From positions 104,536,850 to 104,600,849 of the forward strand of contig JBAIZL010000001.1 in the NCBI GenBank assembly GCA_036971475.1: a stretch of DNA of 64,000 nt. The letters run 5' to 3'. Source of the DNA: Prosapia bicincta (Eukaryota; Arthropoda; Insecta; Hemiptera; Cercopidae). The notes under the pieces were generated by a model. That model had not been told where the DNA came from. It saw nothing but the letters and a program-made list of their open reading frames with translations, and searched no databases. How positions within the stretch are numbered: position 1 is the first letter of the stretch; every line of letters begins with the position of its first letter. Shown piece by piece: positions 10,579 through 21,905 of this stretch. The position numbers were made by a program, and so were the translations under genes.

Positions 10579-11403
10579 GGCAGGGCGTAAGCTGAGACGC
10601 AGGCGGCACAGCACATGCAACGCAACACACGACAGAAAACTGTGCCGCCAAATTTCCTAACGGATCCGTGTAAGCTGAGGCGCATGCATGTCTGTTTCTG
10701 GCACACGCGTGGGCCAGTATGTCACAGTTTGTAGCACACAGAGTTGACGCCACGCAACTAGGGACCCAAAATGTCGTTGAATGACAGTTTGATTCAGCCG
10801 GTAATGGACAAACACTCAACAGTAGCTCACATATTGTACCTAAATCTTGTATTTTTTAAATCTTTAACGCCACACATGTTTTGACAATTAAGTTATCTTA
10901 TTCAGTAATGGACAAACACTCAACAGCAGTTTACATTTTGTACTCAACTCTCATATTTTTAAAATATCTAATACCACACGTTTCAACATATATGGTCGAT
11001 ATAGTCAGTAATAGACAAACACTGAACCGTAGTTTACATATTGTACTTAGCTCTTTTATTTTTAAAATCTCTAATAACTCTGTGCGAGTTACATCTGCTA
11101 TACGATGTGAATCATGAAGGCTATAGCAAAAACACGTATAAAGACTCTTTAAGGGCCAACATAGCCATGTGTCAGTTTCGTTTTTTCATATAATCACTCT
11201 GCCACAGAACCAATTCCTCAATTTCAATATCGAATTCAAATGAGTTGGTATCGGTATCTTCCATTTTCAAGGCAAAAATGGCATTGTGTGCCGTGTGCTA
11301 CGTCTCAACATGCGTCGGTAAAAGATTTGTGTGTTGCGTGTGCTGCACTGTAAAACGTGGCTTGCATGTGCTGCACCGCCTGAATCTCAGCTTACGCCCT
11401 GCC
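10579..11403. mobile_element. Non-autonomous TIR element, copy 2
   Basis: This copy is in the same orientation as the element at 4067-4903 and has the same ends (GGCAGGGCGTAAGCTGAGAC at the left, cagcttacgccctgcc at the right). The flanks are TCA at the left and TAA at the right, so the target duplication is imperfect. It has the same three internal repeats (near 10797, 10905 and 11006), and the copies have diverged by scattered substitutions and small indels. The right end lies 59 bp upstream of the last ADHFE1 exon. It has no coding capacity. Confidence 0.8.
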
Positions 11404-11462
11404 TAAATTGTGTGCTGTTCACAGTAAGAAAAATGTGTTTTTATATTTTTGTTTTGCTACAG

Positions 11463-11546
11463 GACAGAATGACTATGCTTGCTCCTCGCCCACAGTCAGA
11501 AGAAGATCTTACAGGACTATTTGAAAATTCTTTAACTGTGTATTAA
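11463..11546 (+). CDS. ADHFE1: ADHFE1-type transhydrogenase, last coding exon and stop
   Basis: After the acceptor 'gttttgctacag' the frame (phase 0) reads 'DRMTMLAPRPQSEEDL' then 'TGLFENSLTVY' and stops at TAA 11544-11546. This is the expected C-terminus of the family ('aPrpqseedL..lfe.s...Y'). The three visible exons together encode about 119 residues of an enzyme of roughly 460-470. Confidence 0.93.
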   Translation, partial: DRMTMLAPRPQSEEDLTGLFENSLTVY

Positions 11547-11644
11547 ATGAAATAAGTTAATAACAATTTACCTTATTAAAAATAATAAGTAATAATCATA
11601 ATATTCTCTAGTATATAACATAGAATGTGTGATTGGAATTTGTC

Positions 11645-11661
11645 AATAAACAAGAAATAAA
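11645..11661 (+). terminator. Likely polyadenylation signals of the ADHFE1-type gene
   Basis: AATAAA occurs at 11645-11650 and again at 11656-11661, about 100 nt after the stop codon and followed by an A-rich stretch. This is the usual distance for a short 3' UTR. Confidence 0.6.
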
Positions 11662-13858
11662 TAAAAAAAATATTTTTTTAAAAATTTCACAGTAAATTGT
11701 ACTTTTTATAACGCCAGACTCAAACTATCAAAAGTTTATTTCATTGTCAGCAGTTGGAGAAAATTTGTTGAGTTTAGTTTTCACTGGAAATATTTATTAA
11801 TTAATAAATTCAAGTCTGAGAATTATTATTATATTTTACTTGAAGGATTAAATGCAGAAGAGTTTTGGAAATGTTGATTTTCACTAGTACCAAGAGTAAA
11901 ACAAGGATGTAGATATTTTCAAGATATCTATGAAGACAATAGACATAGAGAAAAATGAAGTATTTGGCATATCAACTGGTTTACGTCTATAACATTTTTC
12001 AAGATGTTTTGAAAATACAACAGTGACAGATCAATGACTTTTAAAACTGCTGAATTTTGAATAACTGTATGGAGTAGAAATTATGTAGGAAATACCGAAC
12101 AAACAAACTGGACATTTCTAAAACTTTAATGTGCCTCCATTTTGTTCTTAAAACAAAATTAATTCTCTGATTTATTTTAATAACAGAACGAATATGTAAT
12201 CACAGCAAAACAACAAAAACTGAATGAAGTAAACAGCTAAAATGGTTACCAATACAGATACTTTGCATACAAGTATACACCATCGTGACCAAAAAATAGT
12301 CCAACAAATGTATTTCTTCCATTAAATTTAAAAATTAAAATTAGTTTAATACATCATACACTTAGTTAAAAAGCTAAATATTGTGATACTGTATATCAAA
12401 TACACAATTAGGATATTCTGGTATTTGGTAAAATCCTAACAAATAGCATAAATCCATGTAGAGTTATTAAATATATACAAAAAGATCATACATACAATTG
12501 AGAAGCAAAAACCAGAATATCTCAGCCACATAATTGGACGGTTCAAATATTAGTTACATTCAACTGAGAAAATATAAACAGTAAGAAAAGGCCAGAAAGG
12601 AGAACAAACTTCAATTTTCATCAATGGTTCGGACCGACATCTGTATAGTTTTTTAGATCTGCTAAGAATAATGCCATAATTACAGTGTTAACAAGCAACA
12701 TTTAAAGTGAAGGCAGAAGTGGAAGATGGTTAAATAATTTAAAATAAATAACGATACCATAATAATGTTTATTCCATAGTTAAATTATCATACAATATTT
12801 TATATATAACTACAATAAAACAACAATATTAAATATAACTATAATAAATATTATAATAATACTCACTGAAATTTATCAAGCACATAAGATATACTTATAA
12901 AATGTAATGTAATTAATTACCTTTTTCCTATTTTATCACAGTATAAAAATACTTTAGTAAATAATTTAGAATTGTTATTCAGTAAATGTATACAATATAA
13001 AAGAAAGTAAGGCAGGAAATGTTTTCTCACTTGATTGTAAATTAAGTATATTTGATTATTTATACCTTAAGCAATGCATAACAAAAACATTTATATTACT
13101 CTATTTATATTAATACTGTTAATTTTTTTTATAAATGTTTTTACATTTTAAGCATTATTAATTTTATTATACGTTTTACGTTATAACATTTTTTTAAATA
13201 TACTAACATATTTCCTTGCAATTTAAAAAACATATTTTTTATATAATAGAATAAACATAATAATTAAAAATAATATTAAAAGGAACATAGCAAACATAAT
13301 AAATACATCATATTCATATATTACTCATAACAAACAAAAAATTAAAAAATGAATAATGTTTGTTAGTTTCATAAGAATTTAAATAGAAGTTATTTTTATT
13401 ATAATCACAGTGAAACCTTGTTTATCTAGCAGTTGATTATGTATATTTCTAGATAATTCAGATCCTTATTAATCTTATTATTATCCAGGAAGATTTCTGG
13501 ACAATTCAGATCCATATCAATGTTATTATTATCTAGATATAAATATTATTTAAAAGCTCTTAGATTTCTTTGTAATTTATTTTTAGATACAATATAATGG
13601 ATAAAGAAAGTGTTTTATGTCAAATGTTCTATAATTTTCTTCTAAATTGTGTGTCTGAACATGTACAGTGAAAGATGCAATACTTAATAGCATACTGGCA
13701 AGGGACAGTTCTTGAGCCAGATACTTACCCATCTCTCCTATCACTCTCCACAAATTTTGCAAGACCCTCCTAACGCAAGGGTTGGAAATTCACAATCAAA
13801 ACCTGCCATTTTTGTATTGTTTAGCAAACTAAGTCTTATAAAACCAAAAACATTTTAT
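11662..13858. other. Intergenic AT-rich DNA
   Basis: I see no gene or clear mobile element. A degenerate direct repeat of about 62 bp near 13435-13540 shares 'aattcagatcc' and 'ttattattatc'. Confidence 0.6.
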
Positions 13859-14052
13859 TTAACCCTGGAACGCTAGAGTACGTAAATATTACGTATTGCC
13901 CTACCATTTTTTCTCTTCACACCCTCCTACATGAATTAGACTGCCCAACCCCTAGCAGTGCTTTCTAGTGTCAGTTGGCCTTGAGACGGCATAGTGAAGT
14001 TAGTGTTATTGAGTTTTGGTACTTGTCTATATCCTGTTGTTTATTAGGTGTA

Positions 14053-14119
14053 CGTCAATTTTACGTGGCGCTAGTAATAATTGAAAATTTTAGGACGTCA
14101 ATTTGACGTGGCGCTAGTG
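14053..14119 (+). repeat. piggyBac subterminal direct repeats, left pair
   Basis: Two roughly 24-bp repeats (14053-14076 and 14096-14119) follow the pattern CGTCAATTTKACGTGGCGCT plus AGT. A third copy in the same direction is at 16426-16450 near the right end. They are probable transposase-binding sites. The short inner palindrome ACGTCAATTTGACGT occurs in the second. Confidence 0.75.
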
Positions 14120-14250
14120 ATACAAGTCAAGCGAGTACACATAATGTTTACGTAGCCCTTGTGAAATCAACATAGTTTTTTATATTTAGTTGTCTGATTA
14201 CTACTTTAAATTATTTTTTATTTGGATGTTTTTGATTTTCTTACATTTAG

Positions 14251-16249
14251 TTGACATTTGGTATCTTTATATTATTTTTTATTCGTGTTTTTTCTTGTGT
14301 GCTAAAACTGAGTGTCCAAGAATATTTAAAAGACTGTGAAATAAGTGACATATTGGAGAAAGAGATAAGTGATGAGGATAATTTAGAATTTGAAGAGGAG
14401 TCAGATGGAGAAGATGAGTACGATAGCGATTTTGATCCCGAATACCTACCAGATAGGGCAGAGCTCGACAATACATATGAAAGTGAAGAACATATTACAG
14501 AAAACCGTATTAGAAACATAGAACGTGGGCTAGTACATCAACTGAAGAAGAGAAAGGTGAAAGAGCCTGAGGTTTCCCGTAATCAAGCATCCACTAGCAG
14601 CCATCAAGAGAAAAGAAATGAAGGGTCAACTAGTACGCAGGATGAGATAAACATAAGCAAACAAGCAGAAGCAAGTAGAAAAGATGAACGTTGACACGTG
14701 TGTTCAGGAGTACATTGTTTTGCCAAATGTTGATACACTCAGTGGAAAAGATAATTTTATTTGGAACACTAAGGCCAATATTTCAACTGTTAAGACTTCA
14801 GCAAAAAATATCGTCCATATCATTCCTGGCTCGACTGCAAATTGTAATGCAGCCTTCAACCCCGTTGGATGTTTTAAACTCTTCATAAATGAGGATATTA
14901 GTAAAATAATATTGACTCACACTAATGAGGAAATGAAGGTAAGACGTGGATTGTATAAGAATGAAAACAATGGATCCCTAAACGATTTAGTTTATGAAGA
15001 GCTGGATGCATTTTTTTAACTTCTAGTACTGTCAGCAGTATTGAAGGACAATCATTTGACTACTAGAACAATGTTTGATTATAATTATTCTGGTGATAAA
15101 TACAGAGCAACAATGTCTGAAAGAAGATTTTCTTTTATTCTTGCCTGTCTTAGATTTGATGACAATACCACAAGATTCGCAAGACAAAAGGATATTAAAC
15201 TCGCAGCTGTATCTGAAATCTGGGAGATCTTAGTTGATAGCTGCATAAAAAACCACAAAGCGAGTTCATATAGATGAGCAATTGGTCGGATTTAGCGGCA
15301 AATGCCCTTTTCGAATGTATATTCCAAGCAAACCCAACAGATATGGGATAAACATAGTCATGATGTGTGACAATAGCACTAAATTCATGATCAATGCTAT
15401 ACCTTATTTGGGAAAAAGTACTGTCCCACATAAAAAACCAGTGGCAGATTTCTTTTTAGAAAAACTTGTAGCCAAAACTATATCAGGAACGAACCGAAAA
15501 CTCACTCTAGACAACTGGTTCAATAGTGTACCACTTGCTAAGCATCTTCTAAAGGAATGTAAACTCACAACTGTTGGGACTATTAAAAAAAACCAGAGAG
15601 AGCTTCCAGCAGAGTTTAAGGATGTAAAATATGAAAACTGAGGAATAGCGAGCAGTATGTTTCTTTTTCACGAAGATGTAACGGCCGTGTCGTATAAGCC
15701 CAAGAACAACAAACTTGTTATTCTAATATCTACTATGCATGGAGACACAGCTATAAATGATGCCTCCAAGAAGCCTGAAATTATCTTAACATATAATGCT
15801 ACAAAAGGAAGTGTGGACGCGTTTGATCAAATGTGTCAGACTACAAACTGTGGCAGGAAAACCAGACGTTGGCCATTGTGCTTTTTTTTAACATCTCTTT
15901 CATCAATGCTTATATAATTTACCTACACAACTTCTACACGCTTAATAAAAATAATGATAAAAAGGCTCTTTCAAGAAATGAATTTATGTTTACTTTACAT
16001 AACGAATTATGTAGTAATTGGCAAAGACGAAGGCTCCAACAGACAAATATTTCAAATGATTTGAAGAGAACAATTAGGAAGGTCTTGAGTATCGAAAGAC
16101 AGCAAACAGGCGTAACTTCGCAGCAAGGATCACGAACATATTGCAACTTTTGCAATTGGAAAAAGAAGAGGATGACCACGACACACTGCCCATGTGGGAA
16201 ATCTATTTGCGGGGAGCATCAACTAAAGAAATGTCCCGAGTGTGGCTAA
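14251..16249 (+). pseudogene. piggyBac transposase pseudogene
   Basis: The reading frame is spread over all three + frames. The N-terminal part (14290-14694) is very acidic ('DEDNLEFEEESDGEDEYDSD'), as in many piggyBac proteins. The catalytic domain can be followed: first aspartate in 'HIDEQLVGFSGKCPFR' (about 15270), second in 'LTLDNWFNSVPLAKHLL' (about 15510), third in 'KGSVDAFDQM' (about 15815). The end is a cysteine-rich RING-like domain ('YCNFCNWKK', 'CPCGKSICGEHQLKKCPECG') stopping at 16249. Breaks: frameshifts near 14690, 15020, 15277 and 15870, and an in-frame stop near 15640. The intact family protein is about 560-600 aa. The catalytic aspartates survive, but the gene cannot make one protein. 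Confidence 0.93.
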
Positions 16250-16425
16250 TTCATCATGTGAAATTATAAAGACATTTCAAATTATATTTTGTAATATGTA
16301 TTATGTAATATATAAAAATATTTATGCTAAATAAACATTGACAAATAAATAAAGAAGAAAAAGAAGATAAATAAAACACGGCAAAACCTCATTTAAATGA
16401 CCAAAAGCAACTCTTTATTTAAACA

Positions 16426-16450
16426 CGTCAATTTTACGTGGCACTAGTGA
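16426..16450 (+). repeat. piggyBac subterminal repeat, right copy
   Basis: This reads CGTCAATTTTACGTGGCACT plus AGTGA, the third copy of the repeat found twice at the left end. The left/right asymmetry (two against one) is typical of piggyBac ends. Confidence 0.75.
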
Positions 16451-16487
16451 AATGCGCTCACAAATAGCTCTAGTGTTCCAGGGTTAA

Positions 16488-18212
16488 AAAATGTAAGGCG
16501 TTCAACAAAGATTTTATTAACTTACACTGGCTGAAGAGAATATTTCATACAATGATGTTTCGAAAGAAATTTGAACAGTTTACTTCAGTTCTCTTAACCA
16601 CTTAACTTGTTAACACAAGTTCTCGGAAAAGGCGTTTGTTGTTTAAATTACTAACCTAAGTTGAATCAGAATGTTTTTTTTTCTTCTTGTATGATATTTT
16701 ACAAAATGCGATAGAGATTGATGATGTAAACGGAGGCATAGATAATGCTGTGTTATGTTCTAGTCTATTTATAGTCGTGATTAGCTGACAATTGTTTACG
16801 ATATTATGACACTACATTTTCAGACTTCCAAGCATTTTGTTATTGATTCTTATTTACAGTATTCAGTTCGTTTAGTCTTATTGACAGTTATAATATATTC
16901 TTGCATTAGTTCACAACTGCATTAGTTTATTTTTATGCTTGGTTTTACCAGATATTTTGCTGGGTTTCTGAATTTGTTTCACCTTTTTCAAAAATAGAAG
17001 TCCTAGCTCAACCCTAACACCTCTTAGGCTAACAGGATATATAACTTTTCAGAAATACTCCTACAAACTGCCAGAAACAAATTGAACAAAACAATGTGTA
17101 GTTTGTGTCCGACCATCTGGTGCAAAAAAAAAGAAGAGAATCCAAATATTTCTGTCCAGACTGTGATGTAACACTCTGTTGTTACACTATGTTTTAAAAT
17201 TTACCATACTCTCGCAAATACATAAAACCATTTTTACACATCTTATGTATATTTATGTAGATATTTATTGATGAAAGTTGGTATCTAGTGGGTATTTTTG
17301 TGTGTAAACGAATTAAATGTTTTTTTACGAGTGTGAAAGTGAAACATTTATTGTGTTATTGTCAAACTACATTCAAAAGCAGCAATATATGCAAACATAA
17401 GTTACATTTTTTTGTAGTACAATTACTTCAAAGTTCTAACCTCTATACATGAATAACATTTAATTATATAAAATGGTAGTTAAATAACCGTTGCATGTTA
17501 AATATCATTAATTAAGATATACGTTATTCATTCAAATTTACTCGGGATAATAATTAAGTGGTATTTATGACAGATATTCCCCTTATTATACAAAAACAGT
17601 TTTCTAAATGAAGGCAGATCTAATGGCATATAAAGAGAATTAGAAATTCACAATAAAAGAGTATGATTGTGAAAAAAATCGGTTAGTTACATGGTTAAAG
17701 AAGAGAAATGAACAAACTAAAAAAACAATATTACAGTTAAAATCAATACTTTGGAACCAACAGATTTAGAAAGAAACATATAAAAGTATGATCAAAACCA
17801 TCACTTAGTAGTAAAGTAGGGTTAATAATAATAATAATGAAGCAGTATTAAGGGCTACAGAAATGGACTGCTAGAATAGAAACCTTGCGGAAAGAAGAAC
17901 TGAGATAGGTCTAGAAGAAGTTGGAGAGAATGAATCAATGGAGGATTGAAGAGTGAGAATTGAAATTGAAGTTATGGATGAATAGAGAGCAGTAAAGGCT
18001 GGGAATTGAAAGGCGGTGTATACTTCAAACAGAAATTATATACGAGTATATGGTAATACGTTTTCTTGTAATATAATATGATTTAATTTTTGTAAAAAAT
18101 TTGTAATGCCATTGTTTTTCCTGAAGATGCTAATACCTTTATTTGCAAACAGCTTTAAAAAATATATAAATTAAAACAACTTTTGTATTTGAAACATTAT
18201 AAATATAGTGAT
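16488..18212. other. AT-rich DNA without a recognised gene
   Basis: I see no supported gene. Near 17820-17900 one frame reads 'EAVLRATEMDC', which resembles a segment common in insect LINE polymerases, but it soon breaks and I do not call it. Confidence 0.5.
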
Positions 18213-18472
18213 ATTTCATGTTGTCCATTATTTTTCTGTTGCACTGACTTTATAAAGTTATTATTAATACTTGTAAATAATTTTTTCCACCATTAAGTGC
18301 AATAATTTTACCTTATGTGATGAGGCACCTTTCGGTCACTTGACCAGTCAAATCACTCAGTGACCGAAAGGCGCACAATGGTCAAGTGACCGAAAAGTGC
18401 CTCAATCACATAAGGTAAAATTATTGCACTTAGTGGTAGAAAAAATTATTTGCAAGTAATAATAATAATGTC
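18213..18472. mobile_element. Foldback of PLE family A terminal repeat
   Basis: Two inverted arms (about 18264-18341 and 18390-18470) share 'aagtgcaataattttacctt' and 'gaggcacctttcggtcact'. They are the terminal repeats that bound the Penelope-like element at 53.1-56.5 kb and the derivative at 62.2-62.8 kb, brought together with only about 45 bp between. The arms keep parts of the hammerhead-like motif (GGTC...GACCGAAA), but the core is damaged in both. The right end abuts a TA microsatellite (18473-18492). It has no coding capacity. Confidence 0.8.
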
Positions 18473-18492
18473 ATATATATATATATATATAT
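18473..18492. repeat. (TA)n microsatellite next to PLE foldback
   Basis: Ten TA units start immediately after the PLE family A terminal repeat. Confidence 0.9.
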
Positions 18493-19477
18493 GTTTTCAG
18501 AAAATGATTTTGTAATAACTGATAGTAAACAATGTTATAAAACAAACTATAAACAAAATGGTAAAGAACAATTTCAGAAATGGTTATTTGACCCTTAAGT
18601 GGTAATGAATGTGTTTTTTTGGAAAAAAAAGATAGTACTGATATTTAAAAAAGTACTAAAATATATACTATTGCTATGAAGTGATTATTATATAGAAGTG
18701 ATAACGAGACAAGTATTAAATGTATGCATTTTTTATGAAAGGATATGCCATAGCAGAAAAGAGACAGCCTATTTTGATATGTATTTGTTTTACACAAATA
18801 CACATACATATCTGAGTGTTACGCTTGCGAATATAGGATCTCTATATAGTATCTTCATTCTTTGGAACTAAAAACGTCATGTAAACATAGGTTAAAAAAC
18901 CTAATTTTAACAACAAAATAAAAAAAAATCATGCAATTTAGAATTAAAATGTTTGTGCTGACTTAAACTAACAGTTATTACAAAATAAATTTAGAAATCT
19001 ATGAGGGAGTTCAGCCTGATGGACCCTACAAATCGAATAATGCTTGTGTGTTATAGTAAAAGTCCTTGTACAGCCTGAACCCGGATTAAATCACAGTATT
19101 AGCAGATAATTGGCTTGATTCAATTCTAGTTAAAAAACTTCTATTTTTCCTTGGCTTTCAAAAACTTTAATCATGCCCTAAAGTAAAATACCAAATGATT
19201 TGATGATCTTGCACACAATTGAAAGCCATTATCAAAACACTTTTTATAAGAAAAACCTGTTGTGAAATTCTCCTTACAACGATTAAACCATTTAGATAAC
19301 AGTTATATACTAAAGTCTACAAAATTGGAGTAGTTACTTAGATAAAAGTTTGGCCAGAACAAATGTGCAAAATAATACAAAAATTAAAACGAATTAGATT
19401 CTATAAGTTAGAGCTTAGCTTGTGAGATTGAATATATAAGAAATTCACTGTGATACACTTTTCTCACAAAAAAAACA

Positions 19478-19584
19478 TTATTAAACAGAACACATGTTTT
19501 TGGCAACACATTGCAGTTCACACTACATTTTAATATAGTTTAATCACTAATGAAGGAAACATGGTTGCCAAAAAACATGATCTG

Positions 19585-19590
<6 letters not shown>
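19478..19590. repeat. Short inverted repeat beside a TA array, probable PLE repeat remnant
   Basis: The arms 'attaaacagaacacatgttt' plus 'ttggcaac' (from 19478) and the complement 'gttgccaaaaaacatgatct' plus 'gtttaat' (to 19590) form a hairpin. On the + strand 'CTAATGAAGGAAAC' then 'ATGGTTGCCAAAA' copies the hammerhead layout seen elsewhere (7-nt core, hairpin, then NAAA), but with G5 and G12 changed. The adjacent TA array (19589-19639) supports a PLE origin. This is low-confidence inference. Confidence 0.45.

Positions 19591-19639
<49 letters not shown>
19589..19639. repeat. (TA)n microsatellite
   Basis: This is a run of about 25 TA units. Confidence 0.95.
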
Positions 19640-19641
<2 letters not shown>

Positions 19642-20297
19642 GTTTAACATATTCTGTTTGTGTTGTGAGGAGAATGTGTAACCAGTGTGTATTTCTTAAT
19701 GATACTAATTATTTACTTTTATTTAATGATTACAATGCTGAAGCAACAATGTGTTGACATATAATAACATTAATGTTATGATCAACCATTAAAAATGTCA
19801 TTCTTTTTGGCCTTAGAATACATCATACCAAAATAAAAACAGTGTATTTTTACTTTAAACATTTAGTGGAGTAATAGAAGTAAATATGAACAAGGTTCTG
19901 CTGAAAATTGAAAAAAAAAATCGATCTGATCTAACATAAAATGTAGGAAAAATAAAATATTACATATGTAAAAGAAGTATGAAATATGAGATTTTCTCAG
20001 AGCAGTAATTGCATTGGCTATATAGATGGACCTAAACCTCAAAAACTTTGACAAACTATGATTGTTTTCATAAGTTGAATATTGAATATACATGAATTAC
20101 CTTTTTTGCTAGCTAATTAAAGCAGCTTTGATATTTATAATTATTTTAAAACAATTTCTTAATAATGTGACATTCATTATTCTTAACAATAGACATTCAT
20201 TGTTCTTAGACACAATTTCACAATTTTTTGAAGATATTAAATATTAATTTTATAATTTAATTTGGCACTTATGTATTATAAGGTGCCCACTAATACA

Positions 20298-20632
20298 GGT
20301 AAGTAGTAATGTTGTATAAAATTACAACCAAACCTATCCTACTGGATACTTCATAGGCAAATAAATTAACTTGAACCAACACGTAAATTAACTGTGGAAA
20401 AAACACTAAAGTTAGTAATCACTTAAACAATAGTTTATTCACCGAACGTAATGGACTACAAAAATTCAAGAACTAAAGTTAGGTTTTATTTATTCACATT
20501 TTAGGTGAGAATAGGTTTTTGGGTACTCAGTAGCATCAGGGCATTAAACTACAATAGACATTAATATATACCTATAGAGCATCCAGTTAGAACAGATTTG
20601 GTTGTAATTTTATACAACACTAACAGAGTACC
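20298..20632. mobile_element. MITE-like element, TIR family 'gtataaaattacaacc'
   Basis: The inverted ends read GGTAAGTAGTAATGTTGTAT plus AAAATTACAACCAAA at the left and the complement of GGTACTCTGTTAGTGTTGTA at the right. The next about 30 bp ('tatcct.ctggatacttcatagg') are also inverted. No coding capacity. Superfamily not determined. Confidence 0.65.
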
Positions 20633-20863
20633 TGTCCTCGGTACGGGGTTGACGAATAATTGTATTGATTTAATTTGTATTTGTATTGAATTTAATTTAC
20701 TGAAATTAAATCCCAATAAATATATCAAACTATAGTTTATAAACCTATCATTAAGGGAGTTTCCAAGGCCAGTGGAACATATATTTAAAAATAGGCCTAC
20801 CTATAAAGTATCCAGTTACAATAGATACAATACTATATACCTATATTAAAATATACCTGTAAA

Positions 20864-20925
20864 GTGTCCAGTCAGGATATTTGGTTGTAATTTTATAGAA
20901 CATTACCTAATTAAACGTCTACTTC
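20864..20925 (-). repeat. Single arm of the same MITE family
   Basis: This matches the right arm of the element at 20298-20632 ('ctgtaaagtgtccagtcagg', 'tttggttgtaattttat'). No left partner is evident nearby in the required orientation. Confidence 0.55.
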
Positions 20926-20984
20926 CGCCGTGTAATACTTCGTCACGTTATTTCTATTCTAGCCTCAAATGTGTACATTTGGTT

Positions 20985-21900
20985 AAACGTATAAAATTAC
21001 AACCAAATTTATCCTGACTTGATACTTCATGGGTAAATAAAATTAACCTTCCGTGGCAAAAGCAAACAATAATTGTCAATATAGCTTCAGGACATGTCTT
21101 TGATTCATTTTATATGCATTGTATTGGGGGTGGGTAATGTGCATTTTTACCAGCACTATTACTACCACATTTGGGGGAATTACATTTTTACAAAACTCTA
21201 AACTTTTGGGGCATGAGCGAGAGTTTTCATAATTTTTTTTGTATCTGATGACTTTTTAATTGTCGCCAGGTATAATTCTCCTTTCCTAAAATCTATCATG
21301 TGGGAATGGGAAATAAATACCAAATTTCAGCTCAATGGGTCCAGTAGTTAATACGTGATTAAGTAATACACACAGACACCATTAGATTTTTATATAATAG
21401 TATAGATTAGTTTCCAATAAATATATCAAACTATAAACTTACTGATTACTGTCTTGAAAACCAAGGGAAGGAAAAACTTCTGCTTGTAACATAACATTTG
21501 TAAAGTAAACTATCCTAGAAAGATGAAGAACAATCAATTACTATCAGCTGTTTAAATATGTTTAAAAATGACTGTTACAGGTGATTAAGTCAAGTTAAGT
21601 ATTAAATGGAGTATAAAAAATTGAGTGTTAAGGGGGTTTTCAAGCCTCGAGGGGAGTGCCCTGACGGAATTTCTAAATAAAAATAGGCCTATGTGTTAAC
21701 CACGGACGCTAAGATTGTCTATGTAAAATTTTAGCTTCAATGGGTAAAGTAATTTTCACATGATTGAGTAACACACACACTCACCATTAGATTTTTATAT
21801 ATTAGTATAGATTACTATATATCTACATTAAAATATACCAATGAAGTACCTAGTCAGGATAGATTTGGTTGTAATTTTAAACAACATTACTAAGTACCTA
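20985..21900. mobile_element. Composite MITE-like element holding LINE 3' tails
   Basis: The left arm at 20985-21055 ('ataaaattacaaccaaattt', 'gatacttcatgggtaaataa') is inverted relative to the right arm at 21825-21900. Between them are two copies of another repeat tail: 21300-21412 and 21715-21812 share 'ttcagctcaatgggtccag'-like text and end with 'ccattagatttttata' plus a 'tagtatagatta' tail. That tail style is common at the 3' ends of RTE-like LINEs and SINEs in insects. The class assignment of the inner repeats is inference. Confidence 0.5.
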
Positions 21901-21905
21901 TATTA

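Larger units (their letters stand above)
13863..16483 (+). mobile_element. Full-length but decayed piggyBac element (2,621 bp)
   Basis: Ends CCCTGGAACGCTAGAG and CTCTAGTGTTCCAGGG are inverted repeats with one mismatch, flanked on both sides by TTAA (13859-13862 and 16484-16487), the invariant piggyBac target. The interior holds the transposase remnant on the + strand. Subterminal direct repeats lie on both sides. It is located downstream of the ADHFE1-type gene. Confidence 0.95.

Noticed and set aside
17815..18060. LINE polymerase-like text ('EAVLRATEMDC')
   Set aside because: The similarity ends after about 25 residues and the downstream frame does not continue the family pattern; too weak to annotate.
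18319..18425. Functional ribozyme in the PLE foldback at 18.3 kb
   Set aside because: The core is deleted or disrupted in both arms; only the hairpin and GAAA remain, so it is kept as a repeat and not as an RNA.
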